Shown: piece by piece, positions 36,267 through 44,623 of the stretch | Position numbering within the stretch: position 1 is the first letter of the stretch | Layout of the letters: the number at the start of each line of letters is the position of its first letter | DNA from: Rhizobium sp. NRK18 | GTDB lineage: Bacteria > Pseudomonadota > Alphaproteobacteria > Rhizobiales > Rhizobiaceae | NCBI RefSeq assembly: GCF_024385575.1 | Contig: NZ_JANFMV010000001.1 | Span: 1,207,681-1,271,680, forward strand | Direction of reading: 5' to 3' | DNA length: 64,000 nt | Notes under the pieces: generated by a model | What the model was told of the DNA's origin: nothing | Databases searched by the model: none | What the model saw: the letters and a program-made list of their open reading frames with translations, nothing else | Translations under genes and position numbers: made by a program

Positions 36267-37005
36267 ACCCGGCAGCCTGATCCGCTCCCTTTCCGGGCGG
36301 TCGGCTGCACGCAACTTCCATTCCTTCGTCATCAACGAGATCGGAGTCGGCATCGCCTCCGGACGGTTCCCTGTCGGCTCCATCCTGCCGCGGGACGCGG
36401 AGCTGATGGACATGTACGGGGTTTCGCGCACGGTGCTGCGCGAAGCGCTGAAGACGCTCGAGGCGAAAGGGCTGGTGGAGGCGCGCCCGAAGGTTGGGAC
36501 GCGGGTTTCGCCGAAGAGCCGATGGGCGCTGTTCGACCAGCAGGTGCTGCTCTGGCATTTCGAGGCCGGCCCGGAAGAGGGCTTCATCCGCAGCCTGTTC
36601 GACATTCGCCGCCTTCTGGAAATCGAGGCCGTGTCGCTGGCGGCGAAGCATCGCACGGCGGATCACATCCGCCTCATGCATTACTGGGTGCAGCAGATGG
36701 AGATCTCCCGGCCGGTGCCGGAATCCTTCGCCATCGCCGCGCTGGAACTCCACCGGGTGACAGCGGATGCCTCGCACAATCCGCTGATGCGCTCGATTAC
36801 CGGCATCGTCGAATTCGCGCTGGCGACCACCATGCCGGGCGGCGCGGGCGGGGAAGGGGAGTATGACGAGGCGACCGTTGCCGCCTATCGCGGGCTGGTG
36901 CAGCTCATCGAGCGGGCCGATGCCGAATGTGCGGCCGCCGCGATGAGCGACATCATCGCGGCGGAACTTCAATCCGCCATCACCAACATGCAGGCGCTCG
37001 ACTGA
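36259..37005 (+). CDS. GntR/FadR-family regulator of the sugar ABC operon
   Basis: A 248-residue regulator with an N-terminal winged helix (about 20-90, RFPVGSILPRDAELMDMYGVSRTVLREALKTLEAKGLVEARPKVGTRV) and a C-terminal FCD domain (about 105-235). The FCD metal ligands are plausible at D108 (LFDIRR), H168 (LELHRV) and later His/Asp residues. The start overlaps the permease gene by 8 bp, so it is the last gene of the transporter operon and probably senses the transported compound or its metabolite. It converges with a Gfo/Idh gene 21 bp away. Confidence 0.88.
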   Translation: MSEPGSLIRSLSGRSAARNFHSFVINEIGVGIASGRFPVGSILPRDAELMDMYGVSRTVLREALKTLEAKGLVEARPKVGTRVSPKSRWALFDQQVLLWHFEAGPEEGFIRSLFDIRRLLEIEAVSLAAKHRTADHIRLMHYWVQQMEISRPVPESFAIAALELHRVTADASHNPLMRSITGIVEFALATTMPGGAGGEGEYDEATVAAYRGLVQLIERADAECAAAAMSDIIAAELQSAITNMQALD

Positions 37006-37026
37006 CGAATGCTCCGAGCGATCGCG

Positions 37027-38076
37027 TCACAGCGGCTCGATGGTGATGGTCCGGCCGGTTTGCGCCGATTGGCTGACCGCTTCAATGACCTGCAGGCTTT
37101 TCAGACCTTCGAGACCGGAGACCAGCGGCTGCTCCTCGCCGCGAATGACGGCGGCGAACTGGGCGATCTGCCGGTCCAGCGGATCCTCCTGCGGGGCAGG
37201 CAGGCTCGCGGGTTCGACCGGCTCCATCCAGCTGCGCTTGCCGGGATTGGTCCAGAGCTTCGCATTCGGCAATTCCAGCGATCCATGCGTTCCGCCGATC
37301 AGATAGCAGAACTGTCCCGTCGGCACATAGGCGGGATTTTCGGCCGCCGTCAGCTCCCAGCTCCAGGGTGCGACGATCGTGTCGGACACTGAGAAGGTGC
37401 CGATGAGACCGCTGGCGAAGGTGAGCACGATGGCCGCCGTCTCTTCGACCGGATTGCCGCGCACCGCGTTCGACGTGACGGCATGGACGCTTTCGACCTC
37501 GCCGCAGAAATAGCGCATCAGATCGACGTCGTGGATCAGGTTCAAGAGGACTGGGCCGGCACCCGGCATGCGCCGCCATTCGGTCTCGAAATAGTCTTCG
37601 GGCTTGTAGAGCCAGAACATGCCGTGGGCGGCGACGGGCGTTCCGATGACACCTTCGTCCAGCCGTGCCTTGGCGGCGGCGATCAGCGGATTGTGCCGGC
37701 GGTGATGGCCGGTCAGGACCGGCACGCCGGCGCTCATGCCGGCTTCGACCAGCCGCTTGCCGTCCGCGACCGAGGTGGCCAGCGGCTTTTCGACGAGAAC
37801 CGGCAGGCCGGCGGCGATGCATTCCATGCCGCCGTCGACATGCAGCTGGTTCGGGGTCGCCAGCACGACGCCATCGGGCTTGCCGGCGGCGATCATGTCG
37901 GCAAGTGTCCTGAAATGCGGGACGCCAAGCGAGGCGGCATAGGCTGCCGCCTCGGCAGACGGGTCGACGATGGAGGCCAGCCTTGTCTCGGGGCAGGAGA
38001 CGATCGCCTCGATGTGCCGGCGGCCGATCAGTCCGGCGCCGGCAACCGACAGCGCGACGGGGGCAGGGCTCGTCAT
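37027..38076 (-). CDS. Gfo/Idh/MocA-family NAD(P)-dependent oxidoreductase
   Basis: A 349-residue dehydrogenase with an N-terminal Rossmann fold ([16 protein letters not shown]), the EKPLATSV motif (the catalytic lysine EKP) near residue 97, and the C-terminal alpha/beta domain with [19 protein letters not shown]. The start at 38076 overlaps the aroQ stop by 4 bp (ATGA), so the two are co-translated. The substrate is unknown. Because its partner is a dehydroquinase, oxidation of quinate or shikimate to a 3-keto acid is an attractive guess, although such activity is better known in other families; inositol or other cyclic polyols are alternatives. Confidence 0.85.
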   Translation of the reverse strand: MTSPAPVALSVAGAGLIGRRHIEAIVSCPETRLASIVDPSAEAAAYAASLGVPHFRTLADMIAAGKPDGVVLATPNQLHVDGGMECIAAGLPVLVEKPLATSVADGKRLVEAGMSAGVPVLTGHHRRHNPLIAAAKARLDEGVIGTPVAAHGMFWLYKPEDYFETEWRRMPGAGPVLLNLIHDVDLMRYFCGEVESVHAVTSNAVRGNPVEETAAIVLTFASGLIGTFSVSDTIVAPWSWELTAAENPAYVPTGQFCYLIGGTHGSLELPNAKLWTNPGKRSWMEPVEPASLPAPQEDPLDRQIAQFAAVIRGEEQPLVSGLEGLKSLQVIEAVSQSAQTGRTITIEPL

Positions 38077-38519
38077 TTGCCGACGAGCGTCGACACGCGC
38101 CGCAACGCCAGTTCGTAGCCCTGGATGCCGAAGCCGGCGATGACGCCATCGGCCCTGAGCGACACGTAGGAATGATGGCGGAAGGCCTCGCGCTTGTGGA
38201 CGTTGGAGATGTGGACCTCGAACACCGGAAACTCGCAGGTGTTCAGGGCGTCGAGAATGGCCACGGAGGTGTGGGTATAGGCGCCGGGATTGATGATGAT
38301 CGCCGCAGCCGTCTCGCGCGCCTCGTGGATCCAGTCGATCAGCTGGTGCTCGGCATTGCTCTGCAGGAAGCGGATTTCGAGGCCGCATTCCGTTGCCAGC
38401 GCCTTGCAGTTGGCCTCCACGTCGGCCAGCGTTTCGTGGCCGTAGATATGAGGCTGGCGTTTGCCGAGAAGATTGAGGTTCGGTCCGTTCAGGACGTAAA
38501 TTAGCTGCGCCACACGCAT
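38073..38519 (-). CDS. aroQ: Type II 3-dehydroquinate dehydratase
   Basis: A 148-residue dodecameric dehydroquinase. Active-site elements are present: NGPNLNLLG (11-19), R21 and Y26 (KRQPHIYG), the [13 protein letters not shown] loop and the [16 protein letters not shown] segment. It interconverts 3-dehydroquinate and 3-dehydroshikimate. Linkage to an oxidoreductase and a divergent FCD regulator plus TRAP transporter suggests catabolism of quinate or shikimate, rather than the biosynthetic shikimate pathway, in which rhizobial aroQ is typically beside accB. A second aroQ elsewhere in the genome would support this. Confidence 0.93.
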   Translation of the reverse strand: MRVAQLIYVLNGPNLNLLGKRQPHIYGHETLADVEANCKALATECGLEIRFLQSNAEHQLIDWIHEARETAAAIIINPGAYTHTSVAILDALNTCEFPVFEVHISNVHKREAFRHHSYVSLRADGVIAGFGIQGYELALRRVSTLVGK

Positions 38520-38610
38520 CTCCCTGAGATTTATTCAGTTTTCTGTGAAATCGATTCCGACGAGGAGCATTTCATCTGACATAGTCGCATTAATCTGATA
38601 TTTTGACCAT

Positions 38611-39312
38611 ATGCTGATCATTCCAAAAGATGCCACCGTCGGCGACAATATCTTTCTGCGCGTGCGGACCGATATCATTTTCGGGCAATTGCGGCCGGGA
38701 GAACGTCTGCGGCTCGAGCGGCTGAAGGAGCGCTACGGAGCAGGCATCTCCACCCTCCGGGAAATTCTGAGCCGCCTCGCATCCGAGGGGTTCGTGGTCG
38801 CAGAAGGGCAGCGCGGGTTTCAGGTGGCGCCGGTCTCCTTCGAGGACCTGCAGGAAATCGCCGATCTCCGTACCCTGCTGGAGTGCCATGCCATGCGGCT
38901 TTCCTTCGCCGCCGGTGACATGGACTGGGAGGGCCAGGTGGTTGCCGCCCACTACAAGCTCAAGCAGATGGAAAACCGCATCATTGCCGGCGATCACTCC
39001 TTCCTCGAGGCGTGGAAGCAATATGACTGGGGCTTCCATCAGGCGCTGATCAAGGCCTGCAACTCCGAACAGCTCCTGCAGGTGCACGGCATCGTCTTCG
39101 ACAAATATCTGCGCTACCAGATGCTTGCGCTGAATTTCCGCGGCGAGGTGGCCGCCCGCGAGCATCAGATGCTGCTGGATGCGGCGCTGGAGAGGGATGC
39201 CGCCAAGGCGCAGACCATTCTGCGGGCGCACATCAATGGCGGCGTCGAATACAGCCGCGGCGCTGTCGAGCTGCAGCAAAAGATCTCCGCATCGCAGGAT
39301 GACGCGGGTTAG
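38611..39312 (+). CDS. GntR-family regulator with FCD domain
   Basis: A 233-residue regulator: winged helix at about 15-80 (RPGERLRLERLKERYGAGISTLREILSRLASEGFV), then an FCD ligand-binding domain with DLRTLLECHAMRLS and H142 (DWGFHQALIKACNS) as likely metal ligand. No Shine-Dalgarno sequence is visible before the ATG, so a leaderless transcript is possible. It is divergent from aroQ (91 bp) and 189 bp ahead of a TRAP transporter, and probably regulates both in response to the imported acid. Confidence 0.87.
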   Translation: MLIIPKDATVGDNIFLRVRTDIIFGQLRPGERLRLERLKERYGAGISTLREILSRLASEGFVVAEGQRGFQVAPVSFEDLQEIADLRTLLECHAMRLSFAAGDMDWEGQVVAAHYKLKQMENRIIAGDHSFLEAWKQYDWGFHQALIKACNSEQLLQVHGIVFDKYLRYQMLALNFRGEVAAREHQMLLDAALERDAAKAQTILRAHINGGVEYSRGAVELQQKISASQDDAG

Positions 39313-39501
39313 GCACTGCACGGGAATCGCTTTTGGGCGCCTTCCAAAATCAAATTATAAAACGGAAAATATCATACGATTTCTCTATTTCGTGGCATAT
39401 TTACATTTGTGTGTTGATTTTGTGTTGAAGTTTCGCCCTTTCTGTGCGAAATGACGTGTTCAAGGCCCGCGGGGAGAGCGGGAAACAGAGGAGGATGACC
39501 T

Positions 39502-40503
39502 GTGACTAAACTCATTACCCGTCGTACTGCGCTTGCCGCTCTGGCCGCCACGTCGCTCGTCGCGATCGTGCCGTTCGGCAGCAGCGTATTCGCCGCCGAC
39601 AAGATCAAGCTTCGCATGTCGACGCCGGCCAGCCCGTCCGACCAGCGCAGCGTTGCCCTGGAATCGGTCTTCGGCCCGGCCGTCGCCGAATTCGCCGAAT
39701 ACGAGCCGCATTACAATGCGACGCTCTTCAAGCAGGGCACCGAACTGGAAGCGATCGCCCGCGGCAACTTGGAAATGTCGATCACCTCGGCTCAGGAACT
39801 CGCAACGATCTTCCCGGAATTCTCGATCTTCACCGCCGGCTACCTGCACAAGGACGCCGAGCACCAGAAGAAGGTGTTCGCTGCCGATTTCATGGAGCCG
39901 CTGAAGAAGAAGGTCGAAGACGAACTCGGCGTGAAGCTGCTGACGGTCATGTATCTCGGCCGCCGCCAGCTCAACCTGCGCACCGACAGCAAAGTCATGA
40001 CGCCTGACGACCTGTCCGGCGTCAAGCTTCGCATGCCGGGCACGGATGCCTGGCAGTTCCTCGGCAAGGCGCTTGGCGCCAATCCGGTGCCGATGGCCTT
40101 CACCGAAGTCTACACGGCGCTGCAGACGGGCGCGATCGATGGCCAGGATAATCCGCTTCCGACCGACCGCGATTCCAAGTTCTACGAAGTGACCAAGCAG
40201 ATCGTGCTGACCAGCCACCTCGTCGACCTCAACTATATCGCCTTCTCCAAGAAGGTCTGGGATGGTCTTTCCGCCGAGCAGCAGGCTGCCGTGCAGAAGG
40301 CTGCTGACGATGCGGCTGAATCCGGTCGCCAGAAGCAGCTGGCCCTTGAAGCCGAACTCGAGCAGTTCTTCAAGGATCAGGGCCTGCAGGTCTACACGCC
40401 GGATATCGAGGCATTCCGCACGCACGTCCAGAAGGCTTACCTCGACTCCGAGTTCGCCAAGGACTGGCCGGAAGGCATGGTCGACAAGATCAACGCCCTC
40501 TGA
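39502..40503 (+). CDS. dctP: TRAP transporter solute-binding protein
   Basis: A 333-residue DctP-family protein with a GTG start after GAGGAGG. The signal peptide carries a twin-arginine-like RRTALAAL, ending at VFAAD. The helix and loop with GVKLRMPGTDAWQFLGKALGANPVPMAFTEVYTALQTGAIDGQDNPL is the strongest signature; its arginine (R in KLRMP) normally binds the ligand carboxylate. The ligand is therefore an organic acid, possibly quinate or shikimate given the neighbouring aroQ. It heads dctPQM. Confidence 0.92.
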   Translation: MTKLITRRTALAALAATSLVAIVPFGSSVFAADKIKLRMSTPASPSDQRSVALESVFGPAVAEFAEYEPHYNATLFKQGTELEAIARGNLEMSITSAQELATIFPEFSIFTAGYLHKDAEHQKKVFAADFMEPLKKKVEDELGVKLLTVMYLGRRQLNLRTDSKVMTPDDLSGVKLRMPGTDAWQFLGKALGANPVPMAFTEVYTALQTGAIDGQDNPLPTDRDSKFYEVTKQIVLTSHLVDLNYIAFSKKVWDGLSAEQQAAVQKAADDAAESGRQKQLALEAELEQFFKDQGLQVYTPDIEAFRTHVQKAYLDSEFAKDWPEGMVDKINAL

Positions 40504-40523
40504 TTTGAAAAGGTAGGGGACGG

Positions 40524-41021
40524 GTGCGCGCGACAATAAAATGGCTGAAGGCAAGAGCGGACAACGTGGCGGTGGCTATGCTCACCGTCATGTTCCTGAC
40601 GTTCATTTTGCAGATTGTCGCGCGCTATGTCCTCAATTATCCGATCGGCTGGACGGTTGAGCTCTGCCTGACGCTCTGGCTCTGGGGCGTCTTCTGGGGA
40701 GCCGCCTTCTGCCTCGACGACAGCGACCATGTGAAGTTCGACATTCTCTATCATGCCGGCAGCGCCCGCATGCGGCGCATGTTTGCGCTGGTCTCGGCGG
40801 TGGCGATCATCGTCGGCTTCGTTGCCGCTATGCCGGCGACCTGGGATTACATCACGTTCTACAAGATCAAGAAGAGCGGCACGCTGAGGATCCGGCTGGA
40901 CTATGTGTTCAGCATCTACGCGATCTTCGCTGTCGCCGTCATCGCCCGTTATGCATTGAGGGCATTTGCCCTGGTGCGCGGCAAGACGCTGGATGAGGGC
41001 GACAAGGACACCGCCGCATGA
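40524..41021 (+). CDS. dctQ: TRAP transporter small permease subunit
   Basis: A 165-residue membrane protein with four helices and the RYVLNYPIGWTVELCLTLWLWGVFWGAAFCL segment typical of DctQ. The start is GTG (40524) after AGGTAGGGGA, 20 bp after dctP. It overlaps dctM by 4 bp. It is essential for the Na+-coupled transport complex with DctM. Confidence 0.9.
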   Translation: MRATIKWLKARADNVAVAMLTVMFLTFILQIVARYVLNYPIGWTVELCLTLWLWGVFWGAAFCLDDSDHVKFDILYHAGSARMRRMFALVSAVAIIVGFVAAMPATWDYITFYKIKKSGTLRIRLDYVFSIYAIFAVAVIARYALRAFALVRGKTLDEGDKDTAA

Positions 41022-42313
41022 GCACTGCATTCTTCGCCTGTCTCGTGGTGCTGTTCTTCCTTGCGGCACTCGGCACTCCGATCGCCCTCTCGATGATCGT
41101 CGCCGCGATCGCCTATCTTGCCGTCAACGGGCAGGATCTGTCGCTGGCCGCCGAGCAGATCATCCAGGGCCTTTACGACAGCTTCATCCTGCTTGCCGTG
41201 CCGCTGTTCATCGTCGCCGCCAACATCATGAATGCCGGCACGATCAGTGACCGGTTGTTGAATTTCTGTGTCGCGGCCGTCGGACGTTTCCGCGGCGGTC
41301 TCGGCCACGTGAACATCGTCGCCAGCCTGATCTTTTCCGGCATGTCCGGCTCGGCGGTCGCAGACGCGGCCGGCATCGGCAAGATCATCATCGAGATGAT
41401 GACCCGCAACGGCCGCTATTCGCCGGGCTATGCGTCGGCGATCACGGCAGCCTCGGCGACCATCGGCCCGATCATTCCGCCGTCGATCCCGATGGTGATG
41501 TACGCTCTCGTTTCCGATACCTCCATCGGCTACCTGTTCCTCGGCGGCATCCTTCCGGGGCTGCTGATGGGCCTCGTGCTGATGATCATGAACAGCTACA
41601 TCGCCCGCAAGCGCGATTTTGCGCTGGAAGAGCCGGTGCCGCTGAAGAAGATGCCGAAGCTGACGGTCAACGCCTTCCCGGCGCTGCTGATGCCGGTGAT
41701 CCTGCTTTACGGCATCTATGGTGGCGTGACGACGCCGACCGAAGCGGCTGCCGTTGCCGCTGCCTATGCCTTCATTCTCGCCGCCGTCTTCTACCGGGCG
41801 CTCAGCTGGAAGTCGATGTACGAGATCATGTCGTACAGCGCCAAGTCGTCGGCATCCGTCGGCCTGGTCATCGGTGGCGCGCTGATCTTCAACTATATCG
41901 TCGCTTCGGAAAACGTTCCCGGCAAGGTCGCCGGTCTGCTGTCGGCCATCGAGATCTCGCCGCTCTTTTTCCTGTTTGCCGTCAATGCCCTTCTGCTGGT
42001 GCTCGGCTGCCTGCTGGATGCCTCGACGATCATCCTCGTCATCATTCCGCTGTTCATCCCCGCCTGCCGCGAACTCGGCATCGACCTCGTGCATTTCGGC
42101 GTCGTGGCGGTCGTCAACTGCATGATCGGCCTGATCACGCCGCCCTATGGCATCCTGCTCTTCGTCATCAACGCGACGACAGGCATTCCGCTGCGCGACA
42201 TCATCCGCGAGATCTGGAGCTTCCTGGCGGCGCTCGTCATCGCGCTGATCCTGATGATCCTGTTCCCGGACATCGTCCTGTGGCTGCCGCGGATGTTCGG
42301 CTATAACGGCTGA
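41018..42313 (+). CDS. dctM: TRAP transporter large permease subunit
   Basis: A 431-residue permease with about twelve helices. Family motifs include FSGMSGSAVADAAGIGKIIIEMM, ASATIGPIIPPSIPMVMYALVSDTSIG and LITPPYGILLFVINATTG. It translocates the acid captured by DctP together with Na+. It is the last gene of the operon and converges with the FGGY kinase gene 9 bp away; no terminator is visible there. Confidence 0.93.
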   Translation: MSTAFFACLVVLFFLAALGTPIALSMIVAAIAYLAVNGQDLSLAAEQIIQGLYDSFILLAVPLFIVAANIMNAGTISDRLLNFCVAAVGRFRGGLGHVNIVASLIFSGMSGSAVADAAGIGKIIIEMMTRNGRYSPGYASAITAASATIGPIIPPSIPMVMYALVSDTSIGYLFLGGILPGLLMGLVLMIMNSYIARKRDFALEEPVPLKKMPKLTVNAFPALLMPVILLYGIYGGVTTPTEAAAVAAAYAFILAAVFYRALSWKSMYEIMSYSAKSSASVGLVIGGALIFNYIVASENVPGKVAGLLSAIEISPLFFLFAVNALLLVLGCLLDASTIILVIIPLFIPACRELGIDLVHFGVVAVVNCMIGLITPPYGILLFVINATTGIPLRDIIREIWSFLAALVIALILMILFPDIVLWLPRMFGYNG

Positions 42314-42322
42314 TCCGATCCT

Positions 42323-43906
42323 TCAGACGATCGCGTCGAGTTCGGCGCGATGTCGGATCATGGCAAGATATTTCCGGAAATCGCGGTCATAGGCTTCGCG
42401 GCGGATAGCGTCTGGCCGTATCGTCCTGCCGCCCGCGTCCATCGCCCTGCCAGCGGAGGCGAGGTCCGGGTAAAGGCCGCCACCGACGGCGGCCGACATC
42501 GCCGTTCCCAGCAGCACCGCGTCGCCGGTCTCGGCCACGACGACATCGCAGCCCGTGACGTCGGCATAAAGCTGCATGAGCAACGGATTGCGGACATGGC
42601 CGCCGGTGATGTGCAGCGTGCCGGGCCGGTAGCCGTAACCGTTCATCGTTTCCAGGACGTGGCGGATGCCGAAGGCGATCGAAACGCAGGTGCGCCAGTA
42701 AAGCCGGCACAGGCCGTCGAACGAGGTGTCGAGCGTCAGCCCCGAGATCACGCCGACGGCATGCGGATCGGCAAGCGGCGAGCGATTGCCGTGGAAGTCG
42801 GGCAGGACATGCAGGCGAGGGGCGATATCACCGCCCTCCATTTGCTGCAGCTCCCCGATGCGGCGGATGATGCTCTGATGGCGGTTGCTGTTGGGCTCGC
42901 CGCCCGCCGCATGCATGGCGATCACATGATCGAGCAGCGCGCCGGTTGCCGATTGGCCGGCGTCCACGAGCCAATAGCCGGGAAACACGGCTTCGTAATA
43001 TGGGCCCCAGAGCCCGCGGCTCGGCCGCTTCTCATTGGAAAAGGCGACGATGCAGCTGGAGGTTCCGGCGATCATGGCGACATGGCTGTCCAGATCGGTG
43101 CCCGGATCGGCGTAGGCGCCCAGCACGCCCAGCGCCCCGGCATAGGCGTCGATCAGTCCGGCCGCGACCATGCAGCCGGTGTCGAGGCCGAGATCTTCGG
43201 CCGCCCGGTCGCTCAAGTGGCCGATCACGCCGCCGGCCGGCACGGTCTCTTCGGGCAGGCCGGCCCTGACCAGCAGGTCGCCCAAGCCGATCATGTTCAG
43301 GAAGTCCGCCTTCCATGACGGCTTTTCATGGGCGACATAGTTCCATTTGGCCGTCAGCGTGCAGCGCGACCTTTGCGTCGAGCCGGTCGCCTTCCAGGTG
43401 AGGAAGTCGGCGAGGTCGAAGGCGTAGCCCATCCTCTCCCAGGTGTCGGGCAGGTTCTTCTTCAGCCACATGAGCTTCGGCATCTCCATTTCCGGAGACA
43501 TGAAGTGGCCGACATATTCGAGGATGGGATGTTCGCTGCCGGTCAGGAAATCGGCCTCGGCAAGGGCGCGGTGATCGAGCCAGACGAGGGTGTCATAGGC
43601 GTTGCCGCCGCTTGTCGAAACACTCAGCTGATCGCCCTGTCGATCCCGAACGACAAGAGAGCAGGTCGCGTCGAAGCCGATGGCGGCGACGCGGCCGGGA
43701 GCGATGGCGGCCGCGGCCAGCGCCTGGCGGACGCTCTGGCAGACGGCGGCCCAGATATCTTCCGAATCGTGTTCGGCATGGTTCTCGCGTGGGCGGTGGA
43801 TGAGGATCGGATTGACCGCGCGCGACATGAGCTCGCCGCCTTTGTCGAAGACCCCGGCGCGGGCGCTGCCGGTTCCCACATCGACTGCGAGCAGTATGTC
43901 CCTCAT
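42323..43906 (-). CDS. FGGY-family carbohydrate kinase, ribulokinase-like
   Basis: A 527-residue sugar kinase. The first FGGY domain starts with VDVGTGSARAGVFD (phosphate-binding loop) and has GFDATCSLVV, a TCS motif I associate with D-ribulokinase-type members, not with xylulokinase. The second domain has GGHVRNPLLMQLYADVTG, and a GTAMSAAVGGG segment follows. It is the last gene of the polyol block. It would phosphorylate a ketopentose such as D-ribulose or D-xylulose formed by the polyol dehydrogenases, letting the operon also serve ribitol or arabitol. Substrate remains uncertain. Confidence 0.85.
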   Translation of the reverse strand: MRDILLAVDVGTGSARAGVFDKGGELMSRAVNPILIHRPRENHAEHDSEDIWAAVCQSVRQALAAAAIAPGRVAAIGFDATCSLVVRDRQGDQLSVSTSGGNAYDTLVWLDHRALAEADFLTGSEHPILEYVGHFMSPEMEMPKLMWLKKNLPDTWERMGYAFDLADFLTWKATGSTQRSRCTLTAKWNYVAHEKPSWKADFLNMIGLGDLLVRAGLPEETVPAGGVIGHLSDRAAEDLGLDTGCMVAAGLIDAYAGALGVLGAYADPGTDLDSHVAMIAGTSSCIVAFSNEKRPSRGLWGPYYEAVFPGYWLVDAGQSATGALLDHVIAMHAAGGEPNSNRHQSIIRRIGELQQMEGGDIAPRLHVLPDFHGNRSPLADPHAVGVISGLTLDTSFDGLCRLYWRTCVSIAFGIRHVLETMNGYGYRPGTLHITGGHVRNPLLMQLYADVTGCDVVVAETGDAVLLGTAMSAAVGGGLYPDLASAGRAMDAGGRTIRPDAIRREAYDRDFRKYLAMIRHRAELDAIV

Positions 43907-43924
43907 CCCGATTGTTCCTCTCCC

Positions 43925-44590
43925 TTATTTTTTCGAGAGAAGGTGTATCAAATCGTCCATTCGGTCAAATGTGACGTCGGGCGCGAGCTGTTCAATCTGC
44001 TGTCGATAGGATTGGCGTTGGCCGTGGGTGGCGCCGACGAAGGCGAAGACCTTCATGCCGGCGGCCTTGGCGGCCTTGATGCCGGCCGGACTGTCTTCGA
44101 TCACGATGCAGTCCCTGGGCTCGACGTTCATTTTCTCGGCGGCGTAGAAGAAGAGATCGGGCGCCGGCTTGCCGTTCTTGACCATGCTGGCGGAAAAGAT
44201 GTTCGGCTCGAAGAAATCGATGAGGCCGGTCACCGTCAGCGACAGGCGGATGCGCTCCGGCTGGCTCGAGGAGGCGACGCAGTGGGGGGCATCGAGTGCC
44301 GCCAGCGTCGCCTTGATCCCTTCCACCGGCTCCAGTTCCTCGCGAAACCGCTCGTAGAGGGCGACCCGCATACGATCGAGAAAGGCGGAACCCGCAACGA
44401 TCTCGAACTGGGTCTTGAGCGTTTCGACGACACTCGACAGGCTGCGGCCGAGGAAGAGGTCGAAGGCCTCTTCCTTGCTGATCGTCCCGCCCGCCTTGCG
44501 GATCGCGTCGACCAGCACGTCGACGGAGATCGGTTCGCTGTCGACTAGCACGCCGTCGCAATCGAAGATGATGAGTTCGCCGCTTTCCAT
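43925..44590 (-). CDS. HAD-superfamily phosphatase (beta-PGM-like)
   Basis: A 221-residue haloacid-dehalogenase protein. Motif I is IIFDCDGVLVDSEP with nucleophile D10 and acid/base D12; motif II is the serine in VASSSQPERI; motif III and IV are K(NGKPAPD) and VIEDSPAGIKAAKAAG. The helical cap after motif I is of the subfamily IA type. It lies between mtlK and the FGGY kinase in the polyol operon, so it may dephosphorylate a dead-end sugar or polyol phosphate. Similar HAD genes occur beside smo operons in relatives. Confidence 0.87.
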   Translation of the reverse strand: MESGELIIFDCDGVLVDSEPISVDVLVDAIRKAGGTISKEEAFDLFLGRSLSSVVETLKTQFEIVAGSAFLDRMRVALYERFREELEPVEGIKATLAALDAPHCVASSSQPERIRLSLTVTGLIDFFEPNIFSASMVKNGKPAPDLFFYAAEKMNVEPRDCIVIEDSPAGIKAAKAAGMKVFAFVGATHGQRQSYRQQIEQLAPDVTFDRMDDLIHLLSKK

Positions 44591-44623
44591 GGCCGTGGAG
44601 CTAACCGTTGAGCACAGGCGGCG

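Noticed and set aside
39371..39380. ATCATACGAT as an operator for the FCD regulator ahead of dctP
   Set aside because: Short, imperfect and with no second copy in the aroQ/regulator spacer, so not distinguishable from AT-rich background.
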